Source of the DNA: Schleiferiaceae bacterium
Lineage (GTDB): Bacteria > Bacteroidota > Bacteroidia > Flavobacteriales > Schleiferiaceae
Assembly (NCBI GenBank): GCA_030829675.1
Contig: JAURAE010000032.1
Location: forward strand, 1 to 13,066
Reading direction: 5' to 3'
DNA length: 13,066 bases
Below, piece after piece: positions 1-7,048 of the stretch; the first letter of the stretch is position 1; every line of letters starts with the position of its first letter. Both the position numbers and the translations under genes were made by a program. The notes beneath the pieces were generated by a model that saw nothing but the letters and a program-made list of their open reading frames with translations, ran no database searches and had not been told where the DNA came from.

Positions 1-661
1 ATTGAGCTTCGGCGAGTTTTGCACGCAAATTTGCCTCATCGCCGGCTAAAATGTAATAGTGAAGTTGACCTAAGTGGGCTGTAGCCCAATCAGGATAAGC
101 GTCTACCAGTGAATCAGAAATTCTTAAACCGTCAGAATTTCGAAAATTGACCATGGCAGTCCGCATGGTATTGTATGAATCCAAAGCTCCGTCCCCTTCG
201 ACCGAAGGCCAGACAAAATCTCTGGCGCGTTGATTCTCTGATGCGAAAGCATATCTCTTCCAGACCAGCTTTCCGTTTTCTTTTATAACCGTTCCGCAGA
301 ATCTAGATTTTGAAGTCGCCTCGCCATCGATCCAGTAAGTATCCGAACCCATAACAACGGCCGTTCCTCCATGTACATAGAGGTCAAAAATTTCTACAGT
401 TACAGAATCTTCATAGAACCAATCAGCGGCTACATCCTCAACAGGAAACACTCTTGACTCGCCCCAAAGGGTATTCAAGACGGTTAAATCTGTACCGATA
501 TCCTCCAAAAAGGGGGTGACCGCATCTGCGTATCCCACTTTCTCTTCGAAGTGGGTGGTAACAAAATCTGTGACTTCGCTTTCGGATAGCGTTTGATTAG
601 CACATTGCGTAAAGGCAAACGCCACGAGTATTAGTCCTAAATTTCTCATATTACTTTTCAT
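1..661 (-). CDS. Exported NTF2-like protein with TPR-like segment, probable lipoprotein (C-terminus cut by window edge)
   Basis: An open frame of 220 codons reads leftward from ATG at 661 to the window edge without a stop, so the C-terminus is missing. The N-terminus has a short hydrophobic stretch (residues 8-18, LGLILVAFAFT) followed by Cys20. That fits a Bacteroidota lipoprotein signal, although Gln at -1 is not a classical lipobox residue. Residues about 85-142 have the strand pattern of an NTF2/SnoaL-like fold (VEIFDLYVHGGTAVVMGSDTY, then GTVIKENGKLVWKRYAF). Residues about 186-220 (PDWATAHLGQLHYYILAGDE) look like a TPR helix pair. An in-frame ATG at 649 (MRNLGLIL) is an equally good start. 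The gene begins 15 bp after the stop of the upstream tandem SnoaL gene, so the two are probably co-transcribed. NTF2-fold proteins can be enzymes or ligand binders; no catalytic residues are evident, so the role is unknown. Confidence 0.72.
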   Translation of the reverse strand, partial: MKSNMRNLGLILVAFAFTQCANQTLSESEVTDFVTTHFEEKVGYADAVTPFLEDIGTDLTVLNTLWGESRVFPVEDVAADWFYEDSVTVEIFDLYVHGGTAVVMGSDTYWIDGEATSKSRFCGTVIKENGKLVWKRYAFASENQRARDFVWPSVEGDGALDSYNTMRTAMVNFRNSDGLRISDSLVDAYPDWATAHLGQLHYYILAGDEANLRAKLAEAQ

Positions 662-676
662 CACACTTTGATTTAA

Positions 677-1591
677 TTATTCGGTTATCCAGTCAATCCA
701 AATCACTTCTCGTGAAATCTTCCTTTCATCATTGAAAGAATGACTCATATGAATGAATCCCTTGAATTCTTCTCCTGATTCTTTGTCAACATTGGTAATG
801 TTCCACCAGGATAGAACCTCCCAGCCTCCTTCACCTTTTTCGTAACGAATGGCATCTGGATATCCGTAGACTTCCATAATTCGCTCACTAGTACTATTGA
901 TTCCGGACTCCCATTTTTTCTTGCGTTCGGCTAAGCTGATGCCCCGATAATCTTGACCATCTCCGAGGCGATAAAATGTAGCATCTTCAGCAAAGTAGCT
1001 TTCCATAACATCTGGTTTCCCTTCTACCCAGCCATTAACTACCGCTTCAACAGATTCGATATACGGGTGCTCATCGTACACGCGGCCATTTCTATGTGCC
1101 CCAAATGAGTTTTGAATTTGGGCGCCGAAGTCATTCGTGTTATAGTAGCTGAACCACATCGTGATTTTATTGTCATTGTTCACGAAATATTCGTCGTGGA
1201 ACCATGTGCTCACCGTATCACCCGACTTTTTGTTGATAGCGGTGAACTCGGTCCAGTCCATGACCCAAACGCCCTTTTTGTTGTCTTTGAACTTGATGAC
1301 ATCTGGGGTTACCCCTTCTGCGCGGGTTATGGAAACTGTGAAGTTCTCCTTCCACCAATTTGAGATTTCTAAATCGCGCTCCAGGCCATGAGGTTCGCGA
1401 TCTCCAACGCTCCAAATTTTCACATTTGGATCGAAATAGCTTTCGTACGCTTCTAAATCTCCGGAGCAAAACGCGGCATTCATCGCTTCCACGGCGGTCA
1501 AAGCAGGATGTTCTGAATACACGGCGCCTGACTTAACCTGACCAAAGGCCAGAACGGGGGCAACGAGTAGGGGCAATAAAAGTTTCTTCAT
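677..1591 (-). CDS. Secreted protein with two tandem SnoaL/NTF2-like domains
   Basis: This is a 304-residue exported protein. I prefer the ATG at 1591 over an in-frame ATG at 1618, because it puts a clean signal peptide at the N-terminus (MKKLLLPLLVAPVLAFGQ, cleavage near residue 18), whereas the longer form adds nine atypical residues. Two copies of a SnoaL/DUF4440-like unit follow, at about 24-150 and 171-304. Each opens with the same pattern: VYSEHPALTAVEA...ESYF...GD in the first, and VYDEHPYIESVEA...ESYF...GD in the second. Both continue with a Trp-rich strand region (WVMDWTEF; WEVLSWWNI) and a Lys-Ser-Gly loop. No sorting tail or lipobox is present, so it is probably periplasmic. The family includes polyketide cyclases, isomerases and many uncharacterised binding proteins; nothing here identifies a substrate. 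It is the first gene of a minus-strand pair with the NTF2-like lipoprotein downstream. Confidence 0.85.
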   Translation of the reverse strand: MKKLLLPLLVAPVLAFGQVKSGAVYSEHPALTAVEAMNAAFCSGDLEAYESYFDPNVKIWSVGDREPHGLERDLEISNWWKENFTVSITRAEGVTPDVIKFKDNKKGVWVMDWTEFTAINKKSGDTVSTWFHDEYFVNNDNKITMWFSYYNTNDFGAQIQNSFGAHRNGRVYDEHPYIESVEAVVNGWVEGKPDVMESYFAEDATFYRLGDGQDYRGISLAERKKKWESGINSTSERIMEVYGYPDAIRYEKGEGGWEVLSWWNITNVDKESGEEFKGFIHMSHSFNDERKISREVIWIDWITE

Positions 1592-1652
1592 TACAATAAA
1601 ATTAGATTTGTATAACAATTTAAATCAAAGATGTTTAAGACTTTGTAATGGT

Positions 1653-1669
1653 ACTTAAAGTGACTTAAA
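1653..1669. repeat. ACTTAAA direct repeat, 10-bp period
   Basis: ACTTAAA occurs at 1653-1659 and again at 1663-1669, exactly one helical turn apart and just upstream of the minus-strand operon. The spacing would suit a dimeric regulator bound to one DNA face, but the region is AT-rich and chance is possible. Confidence 0.35.
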
Positions 1670-1695
1670 TCGAGTTTTATCTGATTTAATCTGCA

Positions 1696-1711
1696 GTGTG
1701 GTAGTGTGGTA
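1696..1711. repeat. Perfect tandem 8-bp duplication GTGTGGTA x2
   Basis: GTGTGGTA at 1696-1703 is repeated directly at 1704-1711. It sits in the middle of the divergent intergenic region, immediately before an imperfect inverted repeat. It could be a slippage duplication or part of an operator. Confidence 0.5.
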
Positions 1712-1744
1712 TGAATGAATTTCCGAACAGCAAATTTCGATTCA
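1712..1744. repeat. Imperfect inverted repeat upstream of the subtilase gene
   Basis: The left arm TGAATGAATTT (1712-1722) and the right arm AAATTTCGATTCA (1732-1744) are complementary apart from two single-base gaps, around a 9-nt centre. It lies just upstream of the candidate -7 element at 1752-1760, where an activator or repressor could bind. Confidence 0.4.
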
Positions 1745-1812
1745 TGCGGGATAATCTTTGAACAAAATTTTTTGTACCATCTGCTGTACTTTTAGAACAA
1801 ACTTCAGAAAAC

Positions 1813-4800
1813 ATGGGTGTTCGCAGCTTGGTCTATTTTTTAACCGCTTTTATTGTTCTTCAAACGACTCAAGCTCAAACGCTCGTCAAACCAAATGGGT
1901 TAGAATTGAATATTGAAGCGTTGCAGAAAATAGCTGTATCAGAAGGCACGCGGTACACAATGGAACGTGTTTACATTGAAAGAGCTGTTGCCAATGGAAA
2001 AGTGTTTGATCGACTATCGATCAGCGATAACGCGGAGACACAACTGAAAACATTGAGTGCCGGCGCACCCATCTACTACATCACGGATAATGCAAATGCA
2101 GCGATATCAATAGGGGCGAATAAACTTCATACAGGAGGCGGTCTTGGATATACGTTGAATGGTCAGGGGATGCAAATAGGCGAATGGGACGGTGGAGCAA
2201 CACTTGTGGGACACCAGGAATTTGGGAATCGCGCAACGCAGAGTGATAATGCTACAAGTTTGAGCAACCATGCAACCCATGTGGCAGGAACGATGATCGC
2301 ATCGGGTGTCCAAGTCTCTGCCAAAGGGATGGCGCCTCAGGCTTCATTGTTAGCAAATGATTGGAATAATGACAATTCCGAGATGGCTACGGCCGCGTCA
2401 AATGGGTTGATACTTAGTAATCACAGTTATGGAATTGTGAGCGGATGGGCCTATGGGCCTTGGGCGACAGGTTCAAGCAGTTGGCACTGGTTTGGTGACC
2501 CCTTACTGAGTTCAACAGAAGATTACAAGTTTGGTTATTACAGCTACAATGCCAGAGTTTGGGATCAAATTTCTAATAATGCAACCCAATACTTAATTGT
2601 CAAATCTGCTGGCAATGATAGAAATGACAGCTATTCTGGTGGGCACTATGTTTGGCAAAATGGCGGTTGGTCTTATTCCACAGCGTCAAGAAATCCAGAT
2701 GGAAATGCGGATGGCTACGATTGTATCAGCGGGGAAGGAGTTTCGAAAAATGTCATGACTATTGGGGCCGTTGACGACGTTCTGAATTATTCAGGTCCTT
2801 CTTCTGTGACGATGAGCTCGTTTAGTGGTTGGGGCCCAACCGACGATGGTCGGATTAAGCCGGATCTCGTAGCTAATGGGGTAATGCTCTACAGTGCTTT
2901 GGCCACTGGGAACACTTCCTATGGAAGTATGTCGGGTACGAGCATGTCAGGACCAAGCGCTACAGGTGGATTAGCCCTTGTACAGCAGCATGCTTTCAAT
3001 ACTTCAAATGGTTACTTAAAGTCCTCTGCGCTGAAAGGACTGGCCATTCATACGGCCAAAGAGGCGGGAAGCGCTCAGGGTCCGGATTACCAGTTTGGAT
3101 GGGGCCTGTTGGACGTGGAGCATGCGATAGAAGTATTGGACGACACACTGGCCATGGTGGAGATGCATTCTCTGACCAATTCATCCTCATTTTCTACCTC
3201 AATTGCGTTGTCGTCGAATCCTGTTCGGATCACAATCGCTTGGAATGATCCAGCGGCTACTCCTGTTAATTCCAATCTCCTCAACAACACGACTTCCATG
3301 TTAGTGAATGATCTGGATGTGAGATTAACAGCGCCGTCAGGCCAAGTGCATTATCCCTACGTTCTAAATCCAAACTCGCCATCATCGGCGGCTACGACCG
3401 GGGATAATTCCAGAGACAACGTTGAAATGATTGACCTGCCGAATGGGGTTGCTCCTGGTCTCTACACACTTACAGTGAGCCACAAAGGCACCCTGGCTTC
3501 AAGTCAAGAATTTGCACTCATTGTTACTGGGAGTGTGCCCAGTACAGCATCCCCTGCGTGCCAAGGAGTATTCCTTCAACAGCCACAATCTGTACAAGTG
3601 GATGCAACGACAGCTTCTACGTCCTTTCAAGCACAATTCTCGGATAGCTCTGCATTGTATCAATGGCAGCTGTTTGGTGGAACTGCTCCAAACTGGACTA
3701 ATATTCCTGCCCAAGGCCAAGGCATCAGCGGCTCAAATGGCCCTCTTTTGACCGTCATGGGTCCGAATGCTTACCTAGGATATTCCGTGCGGTGTCTGGT
3801 GACCTATAGTGGTTCATGCAGTTCCATTTCGAACACTGCGACCATCCAACCTCTAATTACTCCCATTCTTGGATGCCTGAGCACAGATAGTATTATTGTT
3901 TCGGCGACCGTATTCTGTGGAGCGGATAGTATTACCATTGGGGTTCCTAATCCGCAAATGGACACTCTACCAAACGGTGTATTAAGTGCTGCCAGCTTGC
4001 AAAATGGCAATGTGCTTTGGTTGCCTTTCAATGGTTCAGGTTTAGACTACAGTGGGAACCAAAACCACGCTATTACGGGAGGTGTAGCGTATGCCCCCAA
4101 TCGGGTTGCTTTGGATTCGGCAGCTGCAGATTTGGCGGGACCGAATACATATGCTGCCATCCAAAGCTCTCAGAGCCTTAATTCCATTTCATTGCCTGGC
4201 TCTGAAGGATATTCCATTTCCTTTTGGCTAAAGCCAGATACCGCCTCAGAGGGCGTCGTTCTTGCCCGGGTAGACACGTTGGGCGATGGGAGTATGTTAG
4301 CCTTCACAGATGGGGGGCTTGTGCATTTTGCAACCTTCTTGCAGAATAAAATCTCCATCGTTTCGTCCCCTATCGTCCATGGTATTTGGCAGAACATCTC
4401 AATTACTCAAGGGGCATACCTTTCCATGTATCGAGATGGAACATTGACGGATACAAGCAATATTCAAGGCTGCCTGTGCTCAAATACTTCGTTGCCGCTG
4501 GTTTTGAGCGTACCTGCGATAGACACATCATTATATCCGACTCCGATCACCTTGGGGTATGGGGGTCTGATGGACGATTTTGGGATATGGAACAGAACAC
4601 TTTCAAATGTGGAGGTCGTGGGCTTGTATCAGAGTTCAGCGCAAAAAATTCAAAGTAGGTATTATTATGTGTGGGACGAAGGCGCAGATACAAGCTTTAC
4701 ACACAGCGTTTACGTTTCGGGAGATACCACCATTCCATTTGAGGTGGTTCATCGGACATCCGGGGCTTCTTGTCAAGTGGCGATACCCATTCATGACATC

Positions 4801-6735
4801 CAACCACAGATTATTGCTTCAAGAACAGTAGTTTGTGCCCCCGGGGATTCTGTATTGCTATACGACATGAACCAAGGAGATACAGCCGTGAGCAAGACAA
4901 AAATATGGTCCACTGGGGCTGTGACTGATTCGATTTGGGTGATGCCCACTCAAACTACTACGTTCTGGGTGCAATCCTCGGCCCTGGGTATTGTTTGTGT
5001 GGATAGCATTGAAGTGCAGGTTGTTCCTCCAAGTCCTGCTTTTATCACCAGTTCAATCACCTCAGACAACTCTCAAACGAGCGTAACATTGACAGCTTCT
5101 ACGGCTGTTTCTTACCTATGGTCCGATTCATCCACTAGTCAAGTGCTTTCAGTGTATCCAGATTCAACTACCACGTACACAGTGACCGTCTTTGATCAAA
5201 ATGGCTGTAGTTCTTCGGCATCGTTCATCCTTGCAACAACACCGATTACATTCTTGCTCGACCTGTCAACACAAACGGTAGACGCAGCAAAGGGTGTTCA
5301 CATTGCGGGAAATTTCCAAAATTGGAATGCAAGTACGACATCATTAAATTTCAATACCTCGCTTGGGGCGTGGACCTTTACACGTGAGTTTGTGGTGGGG
5401 GATACCATCACGTACAAATTTATTAATGGAAACGACTGGCTTGACCCTCATGATGTGTTGTTAAATGGTTGTGGCGTGGGCCAAAATGGAGACCGTTGGG
5501 TTGCTGTAGGGAATGTCAGTGATACTGCTGGGATTTTCCACCTGTCAAGTTGTGATGCCCTGCCTCCAGTGAATCCCTTCATGACAGATACTATATCTAC
5601 ATGTGCGAATGTACCCGTTCAATTAACCCTTCCAACTGTCTTATCCGACATTGTTTGGAGCACCGGTGATTCAACTCAATCTCTGGGTGTTTCGAGCTCT
5701 GGCACCTATTGGGTCACTGCACTCTATCCAAATGGAGTCGTTATCCAAGATACCATTGAAGTAATTCAACATGGATCTCCGAGTACTATTCTATCAACCC
5801 TTGGGTCCGCAAATTTATGCCCAGGTGAGTATGTGACTCTTTCTTTTGACACATCGTATGTCGCGAGCCTACTCTGGGCCCCTTCGCAGGACACAACGTC
5901 CACCATTATCACATCACTTCCTGGCAGTTACTATGTGCAATACATGACTAATAGCGGTTGTGTCGGCTATTCAGATACAGTTGTGGTTACTTCCCTCTTA
6001 GGACCTAGTGCGGCGCTAACCCTTTCTGATAGTTCTTACTTCTGCCTAGGGGACACCTTGTCAATTTCAGCAGAGCCAGGACATAGCTATATGTGGAACA
6101 CGGGTGCGCAAAACTCAACCATACAAGTCTTTTCCTCCGGTGATTATTGGGTAGAGATTACATCAACTTCCGGTTGCATGACCCAGTCTGATACTGTCAA
6201 CACAGTGATGTTGCCTGGTGTTGTTCTGCCGGTTCTATTTACGAGCAATACATTTGCCGCCAATGGTGATACGACCAACATACAAATGATCCCCTACAAC
6301 CAAGCATTTACTTACACGTGGTCTGTGATTGGTGGTTCAATCATTGCAGGTCAGGGTAGCGAAAATGTCGACGTTCTTTGGCAGGGGACTCCTGGAGACA
6401 CGGCAGTTGTGCAACTCATTGTGGACAATGGCTTGTGCTTGGACTCTACGACATTCAAGGTCTTTATTACCACCGTTGGGGTTCCTGAGTCCATTTCAGG
6501 TGAAATTTTCATCTACCCGATTCCCGCCTCTCAAGAAATTCAAATAGACGGGTTAAGTGATCCTTTGTCACAATGGTCATTCACCATTTTTGATCCGGCC
6601 GGCAATCAGGTTCTAAAAGGTTGGCTTGGCTTGCAAAACTCCGTTGATATTTCCACTTTAGCAGGTGGAGCTTATTACATGGAATTGTCAAACGGTGAAT
6701 CTTCGACCTTAAAGAGGTTTTTGAAAATCAGGTGA
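1813..6735 (+). CDS. Very large secreted subtilisin-family (S8) serine protease, multi-domain, T9SS-exported
   Basis: This 1640-residue protein has a signal peptide (residues 1-21, ending TQAQ) and an N-terminal extension to about 108. The S8 catalytic domain spans about 110-440. Its triad is visible as Asp126 (GEWDGG), His153 (NHATHVAGT) and Ser377 (GTSMSGPSATG), with oxyanion Asn268 (KSAGND), so it should be active. A beta-sandwich typical of Bacteroidota subtilases follows (about 455-575). Next come an Ig-like unit with paired Cys (583-680), a LamG-like concanavalin-type domain (about 733-940, WLPFNGSGLDYSGN ... DDFGIWNR), and several Ig/PKD-like units built on a W-S/N-T/D-G ... YWV pattern (about 1003-1070, 1088-1132, 1264-1316, 1336-1390, 1408-1460). 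A CBM20/48-like starch-binding-type domain is inserted among them (about 1146-1245, VHIAGNFQNWNAS). The protein ends with a T9SS type A sorting domain (about 1562-1640). It is probably surface-attached or released and degrades protein on polymeric or glycan-rich material. Its stop overlaps the next small gene. Confidence 0.93.
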   Translation: MGVRSLVYFLTAFIVLQTTQAQTLVKPNGLELNIEALQKIAVSEGTRYTMERVYIERAVANGKVFDRLSISDNAETQLKTLSAGAPIYYITDNANAAISIGANKLHTGGGLGYTLNGQGMQIGEWDGGATLVGHQEFGNRATQSDNATSLSNHATHVAGTMIASGVQVSAKGMAPQASLLANDWNNDNSEMATAASNGLILSNHSYGIVSGWAYGPWATGSSSWHWFGDPLLSSTEDYKFGYYSYNARVWDQISNNATQYLIVKSAGNDRNDSYSGGHYVWQNGGWSYSTASRNPDGNADGYDCISGEGVSKNVMTIGAVDDVLNYSGPSSVTMSSFSGWGPTDDGRIKPDLVANGVMLYSALATGNTSYGSMSGTSMSGPSATGGLALVQQHAFNTSNGYLKSSALKGLAIHTAKEAGSAQGPDYQFGWGLLDVEHAIEVLDDTLAMVEMHSLTNSSSFSTSIALSSNPVRITIAWNDPAATPVNSNLLNNTTSMLVNDLDVRLTAPSGQVHYPYVLNPNSPSSAATTGDNSRDNVEMIDLPNGVAPGLYTLTVSHKGTLASSQEFALIVTGSVPSTASPACQGVFLQQPQSVQVDATTASTSFQAQFSDSSALYQWQLFGGTAPNWTNIPAQGQGISGSNGPLLTVMGPNAYLGYSVRCLVTYSGSCSSISNTATIQPLITPILGCLSTDSIIVSATVFCGADSITIGVPNPQMDTLPNGVLSAASLQNGNVLWLPFNGSGLDYSGNQNHAITGGVAYAPNRVALDSAAADLAGPNTYAAIQSSQSLNSISLPGSEGYSISFWLKPDTASEGVVLARVDTLGDGSMLAFTDGGLVHFATFLQNKISIVSSPIVHGIWQNISITQGAYLSMYRDGTLTDTSNIQGCLCSNTSLPLVLSVPAIDTSLYPTPITLGYGGLMDDFGIWNRTLSNVEVVGLYQSSAQKIQSRYYYVWDEGADTSFTHSVYVSGDTTIPFEVVHRTSGASCQVAIPIHDIQPQIIASRTVVCAPGDSVLLYDMNQGDTAVSKTKIWSTGAVTDSIWVMPTQTTTFWVQSSALGIVCVDSIEVQVVPPSPAFITSSITSDNSQTSVTLTASTAVSYLWSDSSTSQVLSVYPDSTTTYTVTVFDQNGCSSSASFILATTPITFLLDLSTQTVDAAKGVHIAGNFQNWNASTTSLNFNTSLGAWTFTREFVVGDTITYKFINGNDWLDPHDVLLNGCGVGQNGDRWVAVGNVSDTAGIFHLSSCDALPPVNPFMTDTISTCANVPVQLTLPTVLSDIVWSTGDSTQSLGVSSSGTYWVTALYPNGVVIQDTIEVIQHGSPSTILSTLGSANLCPGEYVTLSFDTSYVASLLWAPSQDTTSTIITSLPGSYYVQYMTNSGCVGYSDTVVVTSLLGPSAALTLSDSSYFCLGDTLSISAEPGHSYMWNTGAQNSTIQVFSSGDYWVEITSTSGCMTQSDTVNTVMLPGVVLPVLFTSNTFAANGDTTNIQMIPYNQAFTYTWSVIGGSIIAGQGSENVDVLWQGTPGDTAVVQLIVDNGLCLDSTTFKVFITTVGVPESISGEIFIYPIPASQEIQIDGLSDPLSQWSFTIFDPAGNQVLKGWLGLQNSVDISTLAGGAYYMELSNGESSTLKRFLKIR

Positions 6736-6899
6736 AGCCCAAAAATTTAGGATTAAAGTTGTTCGCTGTACTTGCTGCGTTTATGATTTATTATGGGTTT
6801 TATTCGCGCTTGAAACGTGTAGTTCAGGCGAATCGCCCTGAGGGAGCCGCGCAAACAATCGATACGCCAGAGTTCCGTAATGATACCGTTCGATGGTAG
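6732..6899 (+). CDS. Small single-pass membrane protein, 55 residues, translationally coupled to the protease gene
   Basis: GTG at 6732 overlaps the protease stop as GTGA (a 4-bp overlap), and the frame runs 55 codons to TAG at 6897-6899. The N-terminus is basic (KPKNLGLK), a hydrophobic segment spans about residues 8-24 (LKLFAVLAAFMIYYGFY), and a basic stretch follows (RLKRVVQANR). The remainder is short and polar. This basic-hydrophobic-basic layout, together with the stop/start overlap, argues for a real gene made by reinitiation. An in-frame ATG (codon 18) would cut into the membrane segment, so GTG is the better start. I recognise no family. Being coupled to a T9SS substrate suggests a role in its export, maturation or anchoring, but that is inference. 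Confidence 0.6.
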   Translation: MKPKNLGLKLFAVLAAFMIYYGFYSRLKRVVQANRPEGAAQTIDTPEFRNDTVRW

Positions 6900-6904
6900 G
6901 ACTC

Positions 6905-6925
6905 TTAGATCGATTCATGGTCTAA
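6905..6925 (+). terminator. Weak hairpin after the small membrane protein gene
   Basis: TTAGATC (6905-6911) can pair with GGTCTAA (6919-6925), including one G-U pair, around a 7-nt loop, starting 5 nt after the TAG. There is no T-tract, so it may only protect the mRNA end. It is the only candidate terminator between the protease unit and the receptor gene. Confidence 0.22.
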
Positions 6926-6974
6926 ATGAACAGATTTGAGCGTCATATACGAAATTCAAGCCATGCGAACTGAA

Positions 6975-7005
6975 AGAGGATTGCGCTTATATAAGAGGGA
7001 TTGCG
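6975..7005 (+). repeat. Direct repeat AGAGG(G)ATTGCG upstream of the receptor gene
   Basis: AGAGGATTGCG (6975-6985) recurs as AGAGGGATTGCG (6994-7005), 44 bp before the receptor start. The second copy would overlap a -33 region if TAGTTTG (7020-7026, one spacer base short of TAnnTTTG) is the -7 element. It is a plausible operator controlling the receptor-hydrolase unit; the promoter itself is a weak call. Confidence 0.4.
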
Positions 7006-7048
7006 TCAACTATTTTCCCTAGTTTGGTAGGAACGAAAATCGGGACCT

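Larger units (their letters stand above)
1592..1812. promoter_or_regulatory. Divergent intergenic control region between the SnoaL operon and the subtilase gene
   Basis: This 221-bp AT-rich stretch holds no ORF and must supply promoters in both directions. For the minus-strand operon, CATCTTTG (read on minus, 1633-1626) is one base off the Bacteroidota -7 consensus TAnnTTTG and would give a leader of about 30 nt. For the subtilase gene, TAATCTTTG (1752-1760, plus) differs by one extra spacer base. Neither has a convincing -33 TTTG partner at good spacing, so the individual boxes are weak calls; the divergent arrangement itself is certain. Short repeats inside it are listed separately. Confidence 0.4.

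Noticed and set aside
1592..1618. Nine-residue N-terminal extension of the tandem SnoaL protein from ATG at 1618
   Set aside because: The downstream ATG at 1591 begins a canonical signal peptide, while the extension would place polar and mixed residues ahead of it and use up most of the probable leader.
1813..6735. Idea that the long W-x-x-G repeat region is an adhesin separate from the protease
   Set aside because: One uninterrupted frame joins the signal peptide, the intact catalytic triad, the repeats and the sorting tail, so it is a single protein.
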